Below, one piece after another: positions 6,654 to 14,755 of a DNA stretch of 41,609 nucleotides; the first letter of the stretch is position 1, and the number at the start of each line of letters is the position of its first letter. The translations under genes and the position numbers were made by a program. Source of the DNA: an uncultured Bacteroidota bacterium (lineage in GTDB: Bacteria > Bacteroidota > Bacteroidia > Bacteroidales > VadinHA17); assembly GCA_937864815.1 (NCBI GenBank), contig CALMJY010000345.1, forward strand, positions 1 through 41,609, written 5' to 3'. The notes below the pieces were generated by a model. The model made no database searches and was not told the origin of the DNA. It worked only from the letters and a program-made list of their open reading frames with translations.

Positions 6654-9464
6654 TCAATGTGCCTCCAGCCAGTTCATTCCCGTTCCCCAGTCTACTTTCA
6701 ACGGAACACTCAGGGCAACTGCATTCGACATCTCATGTATGACTATCTCTTTAAGCTGTTCCAATTCATGAATAACTGTTTCAAATATAAGTTCATCATG
6801 AACCTGCAGTATCATTTTTGACAACAAATTTTCCTTCCTGATACGATTGTGTATCCTGACCATTGCAATCTTTATAATATCTGCGGCACTACCCTGTATT
6901 GGAGCATTTATTGCGTTTCGTTCGGCATTCCCTCTGACGACCTGGTTCCGTGAATGGATATCAGGCAGATATCTTTTTCTCCCAAGCATGGTAGTTACGA
7001 AACCCTTATCCCTGGCTTTCCTGATACTTTCGTCCATATAACTCTTAACACCCGGATAAGAGTTGAAATATCCCTCAATCAGCTCCTTTGCTTCTTTTCG
7101 TCCGATCGTAAGCCTCTCTGACAGACCAAATGCAGAAATGCCATAGATTATTCCGAAGTTGGCTGTTTTTGCACTTGCTCTCATCTCACGTGTAACATCT
7201 TTCAGATCGACTCCGAATATTTTTGATGCAGTTGCTGCATGGATATCATTTCCCGACATGAAGTCGGCAATCATGTTTTTATCCTGGCTCAGATGGGCCA
7301 TAAGCCTCAGCTCAATCTGCGAATAGTCTGCCGACAGAAAGATATGATCCTTCCCGGGAACAAATGCTTTCCGTAGCTCTCTCCCGCGCTCATCCCTTAC
7401 AGGAATATTCTGAAGGTTGGGATTATTTGAGCTTAGTCTGCCGGTGGCTGCCACAGCCTGGTTATATGAGGTATGAATTCTGCCTGTCTTTTTGTTAACC
7501 AGCAATGGCAGGGCTTCAACATAAGTTGACAGTAGTTTTTTGAGGCCTCTGTATTCCAGTACCTTATCAACGACAGGATGTTTGTGAACAAGACGCTGAA
7601 GTATTTCTTCGTTTGTTATAAACTGCCGGGTTTTTGTCATCTTGGCATTTTCATCAAGCTTCAGCCTGATGAAGAGAATGTCGCCAAGCTGCTTCGGGGA
7701 TGAAATGTTGAACTCAGTTCCTGCAAGAGTATAGATCTCCTTTTCGATGGCAATAATATCTTCACGAAGAATGGTTGCTGTTTCTTTCAAATCCTCATGG
7801 TTAAGCTTTACCCCAATTCTTTCCATGTCTGCCAGAACGGTGATAAGTGGCATTTCTATATCCGAAGAAAGATTCTCAAGACCCTCTGATTTAATTCTGG
7901 GAAGAAAAACTTCTTTCAGCTGCCAGGTAACATCGGCATCCTCAACGGCATATTCCATCAGCCTGTCAATGGGAACAACCCTCATGTTTTTCTGATTCTG
8001 TCCCTTTTCTCCAATGAGAGATTCAATATGAACCGGCGAATAGGAAAGATATGATTCGGAAAGAATGTTCATATTATGTCTCATGTCCGGCTCAAGAAGA
8101 TAGTGGGCTATCATTGTATCAAACAGAGCCCCGCGCACATCCACACCATAATTTGCCAGGACCTGGATATCAAATTTTATATTCTGACCTATCTTGGTTA
8201 TTGATTCATTTTCAAGTACAGGACGTATGATCTCAATTATCTCCTGTGTCTCCGGTTGTGATTCAGGAAAATGGATCAGGTATCCCGTGCCCTTCTTCCA
8301 GGAAAAAGCCATCGCTACCAGCTCTGCTTCAAGTGGGTTTATACTGGTAGTCTCAGTGTCAAAACAAAACTCCGTAAGGCTTTGGAGTTCTGTAACAAAA
8401 TCCTTAATCTCAGTTTTCCCTGCGAGTAACTTATATGAATGATCAACTGTCTCAACAGTTGCAAGTGTCCTTACCGGGGCCATAACTTCTTCTCCGAAAA
8501 GTGAACCCTGCATGGAATCAGCCTGAACAGGATGAGTTTCCTCTTGTACAGCCTGTCTCTCCGGCTTTCCCTGTTTTTCAATTTCAGAGAGAATTTTTGC
8601 TGCAACCGTCCTGAATTCAAGCTCATCAAAAAGAGCTTTGAGTTTAACAGTATCAGGAATCTCAAGACGGAGGGCTTCCTCATCCAGATTAACCGGAACA
8701 TCCTGTTCGATTGTCACCAGTTTTTTTGATAAAACAATCTGGTCCTTATTGTTTTCGATAATCTCCTTTAATTTGCCTTTCAGTTTGTCTGTGTTACGGA
8801 ACAGCTCCTCAACACTTCCATATTCGGAAATAAGCTTCATTGCTGTTTTCGGTCCAACCCCCGGGGCTCCCGGAACGTTGTCTGCTGTATCACCCATAAG
8901 GGCAAGGACATCAATGACCTGTTCCGGTTTTTCAACTGAAAATTCTTTCTTTACCTCTGATATACCCCACCGAACAGATTCATTTCCGCTTCTTGAGGGT
9001 TTAAACATGAAAATATTTTCCGAAACAAGCTGGGCAAAATCCTTGTCAGGCGTCATCATATAAGTTTCAAATCCATCGCCTGACGCTTTCTTTGCCAGTG
9101 TTCCTATAACATCATCCGCCTCAAACCCGGGATAGTCTATAACAGGTATCCGGTATGCTTCGAGAAGCCTTTTAATGTAGGGTACTGTCTTCTTAATATC
9201 TTCAGGAGTTTCATCCCTGTGGGCCTTGTATTCACTGAACATCTCATGCCTGAAAGTAGGAGTCGGAGTATCGAATACAACGGCAATATGTGAAGGTTTC
9301 TGTTTCTGAAGGACCTCCTCGAGTGTCAGCAGAAATCCGAAAACAGCGGAAGTATTTAGCCCCTTTGATGTTACGCGCGGATTCCTGATAAATGCATAAT
9401 ATGATCTGAATATAAGAGCGTATGCATCGAGGAGAAATAATTTCTTTGTTTGATTTTCAGTCAT
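6654..9464 (-). CDS. polA: DNA polymerase I
   Basis: This is a full-length 936-residue family A polymerase used in Okazaki fragment processing and excision repair. The N-terminal 5'-3' exonuclease domain (about 1-290) starts with LLDAYALIFRSYYAF and carries the GDTADNVPGAPGVGPKTA helix-hairpin motif. The proofreading 3'-5' exonuclease domain (about 345-510) keeps its acidic residues in FDTETTS, NIKFDIQ and EDADVT, so it should be active, unlike in several Gram-positive homologues. The polymerase domain has motif A with Asp713 (DYSQIELR), motif B (KTANFGIIYG) and motif C with Asp890 (VHDELIFE). It lies between queD and moaD on the same strand, 89 nt from queD. Confidence 0.98.
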   Translation of the reverse strand: MTENQTKKLFLLDAYALIFRSYYAFIRNPRVTSKGLNTSAVFGFLLTLEEVLQKQKPSHIAVVFDTPTPTFRHEMFSEYKAHRDETPEDIKKTVPYIKRLLEAYRIPVIDYPGFEADDVIGTLAKKASGDGFETYMMTPDKDFAQLVSENIFMFKPSRSGNESVRWGISEVKKEFSVEKPEQVIDVLALMGDTADNVPGAPGVGPKTAMKLISEYGSVEELFRNTDKLKGKLKEIIENNKDQIVLSKKLVTIEQDVPVNLDEEALRLEIPDTVKLKALFDELEFRTVAAKILSEIEKQGKPERQAVQEETHPVQADSMQGSLFGEEVMAPVRTLATVETVDHSYKLLAGKTEIKDFVTELQSLTEFCFDTETTSINPLEAELVAMAFSWKKGTGYLIHFPESQPETQEIIEIIRPVLENESITKIGQNIKFDIQVLANYGVDVRGALFDTMIAHYLLEPDMRHNMNILSESYLSYSPVHIESLIGEKGQNQKNMRVVPIDRLMEYAVEDADVTWQLKEVFLPRIKSEGLENLSSDIEMPLITVLADMERIGVKLNHEDLKETATILREDIIAIEKEIYTLAGTEFNISSPKQLGDILFIRLKLDENAKMTKTRQFITNEEILQRLVHKHPVVDKVLEYRGLKKLLSTYVEALPLLVNKKTGRIHTSYNQAVAATGRLSSNNPNLQNIPVRDERGRELRKAFVPGKDHIFLSADYSQIELRLMAHLSQDKNMIADFMSGNDIHAATASKIFGVDLKDVTREMRASAKTANFGIIYGISAFGLSERLTIGRKEAKELIEGYFNSYPGVKSYMDESIRKARDKGFVTTMLGRKRYLPDIHSRNQVVRGNAERNAINAPIQGSAADIIKIAMVRIHNRIRKENLLSKMILQVHDELIFETVIHELEQLKEIVIHEMSNAVALSVPLKVDWGTGMNWLEAH

Positions 9465-9553
9465 CTGTTGATTGTATGTTGTTTGGAATTCTTTGTGCCT
9501 TCAGTTACATTAAATTTCAGATTTTCAAATTCAAATCCCAATATATTAAGCAC

Positions 9554-10006
9554 TTACTTATTATCTTCAGCAAACCACTCTGCGTATGAGCTTGCAGTTT
9601 CGTATAGCCTGAGGCTGTGCAGCCTTACCCCTGAAGGGAGAAATGGCTTTATCCTGGAGGCAAAATCGGCAACCAGATTTTCACATGTAGGCTGGTAACC
9701 AACAACAACAGTGTTACCGAATAGTTTTCTGAACATTTCGATTTTTTCCTTATCATGCTTTTTACCGACAACAACAGAATGATCAAACTCATTGATTATC
9801 TGCTTTTTTATGATTTTTTTCAGATCTGTAAAATCTATTACCATCCCGTTTTTAGGATCATCATGATTTTCGGAAGGTTTGCCGGTCAGAGTTACAAACA
9901 GTCTGTATGAATGGCCATGAACATTCCTGCAGGGGCCATCATAATTCCAGAGAACATGAGCCATTTCAAAACCAAATTCCTTTGTCACCCTTATTACTGA
10001 AGACAT
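9554..10006 (-). CDS. queD: 6-carboxytetrahydropterin synthase (QueD/PTPS family)
   Basis: This enzyme probably converts 7,8-dihydroneopterin triphosphate to 6-carboxy-5,6,7,8-tetrahydropterin, the second step to preQ0 and queuosine (EC 4.1.2.50). Zinc ligands are His17, His30 and His32 (MAHVLW and NVHGHS). The catalytic Cys26 sits in GPCRNVHGH, with Asp75-His76 in EFDHSV and Glu109 in PTCENL. The start at 10006 gives 150 residues, and a -7 promoter element lies just upstream. A 23-codon longer frame (to 10075) would run through that element. Other queuosine genes are not nearby. The family also includes eukaryotic-type 6-pyruvoyl-tetrahydropterin synthases, so QueD is the most likely but not the only reading. 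Confidence 0.9.
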   Translation of the reverse strand: MSSVIRVTKEFGFEMAHVLWNYDGPCRNVHGHSYRLFVTLTGKPSENHDDPKNGMVIDFTDLKKIIKKQIINEFDHSVVVGKKHDKEKIEMFRKLFGNTVVVGYQPTCENLVADFASRIKPFLPSGVRLHSLRLYETASSYAEWFAEDNK

Positions 10007-10032
10007 ATGTTTCCGATTTGTTAAATGAAATA

Positions 10033-10040
10033 CAAAAATA
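10033..10040 (-). promoter_or_regulatory. Putative -7 element for queD
   Basis: On the minus strand the sequence reads TATTTTTG, matching TAnnTTTG. It predicts a leader of about 20 nt before the queD ATG at 10006 and argues against the longer upstream start. Confidence 0.45.
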
Positions 10041-10137
10041 ACCATTCCGGACGATAAAGGTTCATTATTCTTCACTGGTTTTGAGCCTTATCAGAGTTAA
10101 TATCGGACCTGGCTGAGGTAATGCCACAATAAATGCG

Positions 10138-10145
10138 TACCTTTG
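10138..10145 (+). promoter_or_regulatory. Putative -7 element for the acyl-CoA synthetase
   Basis: TACCTTTG matches TAnnTTTG and lies about 30 nt before ATG 10177, giving a leader of roughly 25 nt. No clear -33 element is seen. Together with the queD element it makes a compact divergent promoter region. Confidence 0.45.
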
Positions 10146-10176
10146 CTGTTTATTTACAGCAAAATATGAGGTAGCT

Positions 10177-11832
10177 ATGGGGGATTTTAAAAAGGGTGAA
10201 TCGAAAATGACTTTCCCGTCAAAATTTGCTGAGACTCTTAAGAAACATGGAAATAAAAATGCATATGCTTTTGTCGGGGAAGAAGCAAAAACATATGCAC
10301 AGGCAAACAATGAAATACAGGCATTAACTGCATTCCTTGAAAAGAAAGGAGTTTCTCCGGGAGATAAGGTTGCAATACTAAGTACAAACATGCCAAACTG
10401 GGGAATTGCTTACTTCTCAATTACTTTCATGGGAGCGGTGGCAGTACCAATACTGCCTGATTTTTCTGTTACAGAGGTTAAAAATGTTCTTGATCATTCT
10501 GAGGCAAAAGCGATCTTTATCTCAAATCCTTTGCTCAACAAGCTTGAAGGATATAAGTCAGAAACGCTGAAGACAATAATACAGATTGAAGATTTTTCAG
10601 TTGCGGGAGCAAGTGATCTGTTTAGTGGTTTTGATATCACTGCTGTACCAGAGGGAAAGTACCAGGTTGAGGAAGAGGATCTCGCATCAATAATCTACAC
10701 CTCAGGCACTACAGGACGCTCCAAGGGAGTGATGCTGACACATAAAAACATCACTTTCAATGCAATGAAAGGGATGGTGATACAGTGGATTGATGAAAAT
10801 GACAGGTTCCTTTCAGTACTGCCTTTGTCACATACATATGAGAATACTCTCGGCCTTATACTTCCCATGCTTGGCGGTGCATGCGTATATTACCTGAGGA
10901 AACCACCAACTCCGGTCGTTCTTATTCCGGCTATGGCAGAGGTAAAACCAACCATGATGCTTACGGTTCCCCTTATCATGGAAAAAATTTATTTCAATAA
11001 AATACTTCCGGCTTTCCAGGAAAAATTCGTTCTGAGATTTCTTTATAAGATCCCTTTCTTCAGGAAAATCCTTCATAAGGCTGCAGGTAAAAAGCTATAT
11101 GCAACGTTCGGAGGTAACCTTAAGTTTTACGGTATAGGAGGAGCCAAGCTCAACCGTACTGTTGAGCAGTTCCTGATAGAAGCAAAATTTCCCTATGCAA
11201 TAGGCTATGGCCTGACAGAAACTGCACCGCTTCTTGCCGGTGCCAATCCTTCAAAGTCGGTTTTTGAATCAACAGGGCCTGCAATTGAGGAGATAGAACT
11301 CAAAATCAACAACCCCGACAGGAAGACAGGAGAAGGCGAAATATGGGCAAAAGGACCCAATGTAATGAAGGGCTATTACAAGGAACCGGAAATGACAGCT
11401 GAAGTGCTTACTCCCGATGGATGGTTCAAAACAGGTGACCTCGGTACACTTGACAGCAGGAAAAATCTTTACATCAGGGGAAGGTTAAAAAACATGATCG
11501 TGGGTGCGAGTGGGGAGAACATATATCCTGAAGAGATTGAATCAGTTATAAATAATTTCAGATTCGTAGTCGAGTCTCTTGTCATCCAGCAAAAAGGAAA
11601 GCTGGTTGCTATGGTACATCTTAACATGGAAGAGCTTGAAAAGAAATACCAGCATTTGAAGGAAGATATGTCGGAAAAATATGAAGAGAAAAAAGAAGAG
11701 CTTCTTGCCGAGCTGAAGGAATATGTCAATTCGAATGTAAATAAATTCAGCCAGATCACAAAGGTGATATTTCAGCCTGCGCCTTTCCAGAAGACTGCTA
11801 CACTCAAAATAAAGAGATTTCTATACACCTGA
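10177..11832 (+). CDS. Long-chain acyl-CoA synthetase (AMP-forming)
   Basis: This is a 551-residue ANL-superfamily enzyme that activates a carboxylate with ATP to an acyl-AMP and then an acyl-CoA (EC 6.2.1.3-like). The P-loop is YTSGTTGRSKG at about residues 174-184. The adenine-binding motif is GYGLTETAP, and the A8 hinge region is WFKTGDLG followed by a RGRLKNMIV segment. The catalytic C-terminal lysine region ends KTATLKIKRF. Length and motifs match the FadD/FACL class rather than acetyl-CoA synthetase. An in-frame ATG at 10207 is an alternative start. It is divergent from queD and convergent with sodA, with a palindromic element between the stops. Chain-length preference cannot be read from the sequence. 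Confidence 0.88.
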   Translation: MGDFKKGESKMTFPSKFAETLKKHGNKNAYAFVGEEAKTYAQANNEIQALTAFLEKKGVSPGDKVAILSTNMPNWGIAYFSITFMGAVAVPILPDFSVTEVKNVLDHSEAKAIFISNPLLNKLEGYKSETLKTIIQIEDFSVAGASDLFSGFDITAVPEGKYQVEEEDLASIIYTSGTTGRSKGVMLTHKNITFNAMKGMVIQWIDENDRFLSVLPLSHTYENTLGLILPMLGGACVYYLRKPPTPVVLIPAMAEVKPTMMLTVPLIMEKIYFNKILPAFQEKFVLRFLYKIPFFRKILHKAAGKKLYATFGGNLKFYGIGGAKLNRTVEQFLIEAKFPYAIGYGLTETAPLLAGANPSKSVFESTGPAIEEIELKINNPDRKTGEGEIWAKGPNVMKGYYKEPEMTAEVLTPDGWFKTGDLGTLDSRKNLYIRGRLKNMIVGASGENIYPEEIESVINNFRFVVESLVIQQKGKLVAMVHLNMEELEKKYQHLKEDMSEKYEEKKEELLAELKEYVNSNVNKFSQITKVIFQPAPFQKTATLKIKRFLYT

Positions 11833-11837
11833 TAATA

Positions 11838-11975
11838 AGGAGGGTCAGTTTCATAAGTCCGATTTTACCCCCAAACCCCCCAAGGGGGGCTTTCAAATCA
11901 ACTGATTTTCAATAAGTCCCCCCTGGGGGATTTAGGGGTGTATTTAGAAAAATAGACTTTTGAGACACCCTCTCT
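11838..11975. mobile_element. MITE-like palindromic element between fadD-like gene and sodA
   Basis: Imperfect terminal inverted arms (AGGGTCAGTTTCATAAGTC near 11841-11859 against the complement of 11955-11972) enclose two G/C-run hairpins. The first is CCCCCC-aa-GGGGGG at 11876-11889; the second is TCCCCC..GGGGGA at about 11917-11930. The right arm ACTTTTGAGACACCCTC (11956-11972) recurs exactly, in inverse orientation, at the last 17 bases of the window. There is no coding capacity. The hairpins could also act as a bidirectional transcription stop for the two convergent genes. Confidence 0.65.
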
Positions 11976-11995
11976 TTATTATAAAAATCTTTCTG

Positions 11996-12721
11996 TTATT
12001 TCAGCGCCGCGGCATATCTTCTGTTCACTTCATCCCAGTTCACAACACTCCAGAAAGCATCCACATAATCAGCTCTCTTATTCTGATACTTCAGATAATA
12101 TGCATGTTCCCATACATCAAGAGCAAGAATAGGTGTTCCCTTCAACGGGGAAATGTCCATAAGAGGATTATCCTGGTTAGGAGTGCTGCCTATTGCAAGT
12201 TTTTTATCAGGAGTAAGGACAAGCCATGCCCATCCGCTTCCAAACCTTGTTTTTGCTGCATTATTGAATGTCTCCTTGAATTTATCGAATGATCCGAAAG
12301 TACTGGTAATAGCATCTGTAAGTTCCCTGGAAGGGGCGCTCGTGCCTTTTCCAAGATTCTCCCAGAACAGAATATGGTTGTAATAACCGCCGCCATTGTT
12401 ACGTACGGCATCACTATTCTTAGACATATTGGCAAATATCTCTTTAAGGGATGTTTTCTCATTGGCGGTGCCTTTAACAGCATTCACAAAATTAGTGTAA
12501 TAAGCCCTGTGATGCTTATCATAGTGGATCTCCATGGTACGTGCATCAATATAAGGTTCAAGAGCATCATACCCGTAAGGAAGAGCCGGAAATTCAGCAG
12601 GTACGACTCCTTCAGGGTCAGTGGCAGTTTTCTTCTGAGGGTCGCTGGCATTTACAAACAGTGTTGCAAGAAAAGCAACTGCTACCAGGACAGATGTTTT
12701 AAAAAGGTCTCTTTGTTTCAT
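11996..12721 (-). CDS. sodA: Superoxide dismutase, Mn-type, exported
   Basis: This enzyme dismutates superoxide to oxygen and hydrogen peroxide (EC 1.15.1.1). The start at 12721 gives 241 residues with a signal peptide ending near NA|SDP (about residue 25), so it should act in the periplasm or outside rather than in the cytosol. Metal ligands are His66, His116, Asp202 and His206. Gly112 replaces the glutamine that iron enzymes carry four residues before the second ligand, and Gln183 (NQDNP) fills the position used by manganese enzymes, so Mn-type or cambialistic is likely. A further 15 codons upstream are open but would bury the signal peptide. The gene is flanked by two different palindromic elements and convergent with the acyl-CoA synthetase. 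Confidence 0.93.
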   Translation of the reverse strand: MKQRDLFKTSVLVAVAFLATLFVNASDPQKKTATDPEGVVPAEFPALPYGYDALEPYIDARTMEIHYDKHHRAYYTNFVNAVKGTANEKTSLKEIFANMSKNSDAVRNNGGGYYNHILFWENLGKGTSAPSRELTDAITSTFGSFDKFKETFNNAAKTRFGSGWAWLVLTPDKKLAIGSTPNQDNPLMDISPLKGTPILALDVWEHAYYLKYQNKRADYVDAFWSVVNWDEVNRRYAAALK

Positions 12722-12742
12722 GATTGATTTTTTATTCTTAAA

Positions 12743-12750
12743 CAAAATTA
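12743..12750 (-). promoter_or_regulatory. Putative -7 element for sodA
   Basis: On the minus strand it reads TAATTTTG, matching TAnnTTTG, with a TTTG 13 nt further upstream, which is closer than the usual spacing. It predicts a leader of about 15 nt before the ATG at 12721 and supports that start. Confidence 0.4.
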
Positions 12751-12782
12751 AAAATGAATTGTTCAAACGGTATATAATCTGA

Positions 12783-12935
12783 ATTATTCATGGACTACGG
12801 CCTCACCCCCTTGGTCCCCCTCTCCCGATGTGAGAGGGGGATGACTTCCAGAGCCACATCCATCTTGGAATTAAGCCCCTCCCACCTCGGGGGAGGGGTT
12901 TGGGGAGAGGTCGACTGGGTCAGGAGTACAAAGCG
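12783..12935. repeat. G/C-rich palindromic element upstream of sodA
   Basis: Two strong hairpins sit inside imperfect inverted arms. The first has a perfect 10-bp stem, TCCCCCTCTC (12815-12824) with GAGAGGGGGA (12832-12841). The second has an 8-bp stem, CCCCTCCC (12876-12883) with GGGAGGGG (12891-12898). The outer arms are CCTCACCCCCTTGG near 12801 against the complement of TTTGGGGAGAGGTC near 12899-12912. The composition contrasts sharply with the AT-rich surroundings. It has no convincing reading frame and looks like a dispersed MITE/REP-type repeat different from the one at 11838. Confidence 0.6.
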
Positions 12936-13071
12936 TAATAAATACATTTATGAATTAATCAAGATAAATAACTCGTGTCTATGCTATTTGACACAAATTT
13001 CAGGAGTAACAAAATATTTCATACATTTATCACTGTTATTTTATTAACAGAAACCCTAAACATTTCCGGAC

Positions 13072-13419
13072 ATGAGAAAGAAACATCTTAATTCAATCCT
13101 GCTGTTGTTTACTCTTATCCTGCTGACTGTATCATGCGGAGGCAATAAAAAGGATAAGTTACCTGAAACCGGCAGCGCTTCACTTGTAGAGGTAAAAATT
13201 GAAGGAATGACATGCACCGGCTGCGAGCAAACCATCCAGAGGAATGTGGGAAAACTTGAGGGGATTAAATCTGTTAAAGCTACCTTTACAGATGGCAGGG
13301 CTGTAATTGAATATTTTCCCACAATGGTTGATACACTGAGGATAAAAGATGCAATTACAGGGACAGGATATAAAGTAATAAAATTCGACAATATTCAGTC
13401 TGTTGAAACCTCGAATTAA
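13072..13419 (+). CDS. Lipoprotein with heavy-metal-associated (HMA) domain
   Basis: This 115-residue protein has a signal peptide with lipobox LTVSC (Cys22), a short polar linker, then one HMA ferredoxin-like domain (about residues 38-105). The metal-binding loop is GMTCTGC, with Cys48 and Cys51. HMA domains bind Cu(I), or Hg(II) in MerP. The membrane-anchored periplasmic placement and position 550 nt ahead of SCO1 and the caa3 oxidase make copper delivery to the oxidase a reasonable inference. Cytosolic CopZ-type chaperones lack a signal peptide, so this is a different arrangement. It is followed after 60 nt by a DoxX-like gene on the same strand. Family assignment is firm; the role is not. 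Confidence 0.85.
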   Translation: MRKKHLNSILLLFTLILLTVSCGGNKKDKLPETGSASLVEVKIEGMTCTGCEQTIQRNVGKLEGIKSVKATFTDGRAVIEYFPTMVDTLRIKDAITGTGYKVIKFDNIQSVETSN

Positions 13420-13479
13420 ACCGTGAACCGAAGCTTATTTCAATTTCTAAACCTTACTGTATTTTAATCATCCTGAAAT

Positions 13480-13869
13480 ATGAAAAATATAACAACTATC
13501 GGAAGGATCCTGTTTGCTGTTCCCTTTGCACTTTTTGGTATAAATCATTTCATTATGATGGATTATTACCTTGGAATGCTTACATCATTTATTCCCCTTG
13601 GACCGTACACGATAATTCTAACCGGTATTATGCTGATTGCTGCCAGCATTAGCATTATTTCGAAAAAATACGTAAAATTCTCAACATTACTTCTTGCTGC
13701 CCTGCTCTTCATTTTTATTGTTACTATTCATATTCCTCAACTTATTTCCAATGATGATAAAACAATAATAGTATTTGCCCTTCTGAAAGATATTTCCCTT
13801 CTGGGGGGATCATTAATTATTGCAGGTATATATTCTGATGAGGAAGCGGACAAAACGAAAATCAATTAA
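13480..13869 (+). CDS. DoxX-like four-helix membrane protein
   Basis: This 129-residue protein has four hydrophobic segments: about 5-24, 38-58, 66-86 and 98-118. The N-terminal pattern RILFAVPFALFGINHF resembles the DoxX/DoxD family, whose founding members were linked to a terminal quinol oxidase in Acidianus and to a thiol-oxidoreductase complex in mycobacteria. No catalytic residue is obvious here. It lies between the HMA lipoprotein and SCO1, codirectional with both, in front of the oxidase genes, so a role in oxidase maturation or redox homeostasis is possible but unproven. Confidence 0.65.
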   Translation: MKNITTIGRILFAVPFALFGINHFIMMDYYLGMLTSFIPLGPYTIILTGIMLIAASISIISKKYVKFSTLLLAALLFIFIVTIHIPQLISNDDKTIIVFALLKDISLLGGSLIIAGIYSDEEADKTKIN

Positions 13870-13966
13870 TAAATCAATTTGATTCCGTTGGATGTTGATT
13901 ACTCAGAGGAATTTTTGGAAAGAATATTTCATATATTTATGGATTAATAACCTTGATAATTTTGCA

Positions 13967-14740
13967 ATGAGTCGGCTAAAACTGATTTTATTATTACCCG
14001 TCTGGCTGATTGGCATTTGTTCGTTCGCTCAAATATCCCTTTATGACCAGCAGATGCAGGTTGGCTTTGAAGAAAAACAGGGACAATATGCTGATCTTAA
14101 TGTGAAGCTCATTGATGAAGACGGCAATACGGTTTTGTTAAAGGATATCATTGACAAGCCTACTATTTTAAACCTGGTATATTTTCGTTGTCCGGGAACC
14201 TGCAGCCCCCTTATGTGGGGAGTATCAAAGTTTATAGAAGAAGTTGATCTGCAGTTAGGTACGGATTATGAAGTTGTAACAATCAGTTTTGATTACACTG
14301 AACATATTCAAACAGGTATTCAGAAAAAGGCAAACTATATAAGTGCGATGAAAAAGAAAGACCATGCTGAACACTGGCAGTTTTTTGTTTCGGACAGCAC
14401 AAGTATTGCCAGGCTAACCCAGTCAGTTGGATTTAATTACAAAAGAGTTAATAATGAATTCGTACATCCTACAGGTCTGATAGCACTTGCTGCCGACGGA
14501 ATGATTACCAGATACCTGAGGGGTATTGAATTTCTGCCTTTTGAAATAAAAATTACTCTTGTGGAAGCTGCTGATGGCAAAATCGGGCCCAGTATAAACC
14601 GGGTTCTTGCAGTTTGTTATTCATATGATGAGAATAGCAATAAGTTTGTGTTTAATGTAACGAGAGTGTCAGCAATAGTTATCAGTTTCATGGTATTGGT
14701 AATATTCCTGTTCCTGGTACTGACACGAAAAAGAAATTAA
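13967..14740 (+). CDS. SCO1/SenC-family copper metallochaperone
   Basis: SCO proteins are membrane-tethered thioredoxin-fold proteins that deliver copper to, and reduce, the CuA site of cytochrome c oxidase subunit II. The signature CxxxC is at Cys75-Cys79 (FRCPGTC) and the third copper ligand is His167 (EFVHPTG). From ATG 13967 the protein has 257 residues with an N-terminal signal segment. A C-terminal transmembrane helix (about 233-252) is an unusual second anchor compared with classic SCO1. A longer frame begins at 13892 but would place 25 residues in front of the signal peptide. The gene is 15 nt upstream of oxidase subunit I and is surely part of the same operon. Confidence 0.93.
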   Translation: MSRLKLILLLPVWLIGICSFAQISLYDQQMQVGFEEKQGQYADLNVKLIDEDGNTVLLKDIIDKPTILNLVYFRCPGTCSPLMWGVSKFIEEVDLQLGTDYEVVTISFDYTEHIQTGIQKKANYISAMKKKDHAEHWQFFVSDSTSIARLTQSVGFNYKRVNNEFVHPTGLIALAADGMITRYLRGIEFLPFEIKITLVEAADGKIGPSINRVLAVCYSYDENSNKFVFNVTRVSAIVISFMVLVIFLFLVLTRKRN

Positions 14741-14755
14741 AAGGAAGTATAATTT

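Larger units (their letters stand above)
12722..13071. other. Intergenic region between sodA and the HMA lipoprotein
   Basis: This stretch of about 350 nt holds the sodA promoter side (12743-12750), a G/C-rich palindromic element (12783-12935) and about 130 nt of AT-rich leader before the gene at 13072. An 85-codon plus-strand frame (12790-13047) is created by the palindrome and has no protein-like composition or recognisable family. Confidence 0.6.

Noticed and set aside
8638-9063. 141-codon plus-strand frame antisense to polA
   Set aside because: polA is complete and strongly conserved on the minus strand; this frame has low-complexity Ser/Phe composition typical of shadows.
12790-13047. 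85-codon plus-strand frame upstream of the HMA lipoprotein
   Set aside because: It is created by the G/C-rich palindromic element; the protein has no domain or signal and no plausible start context.
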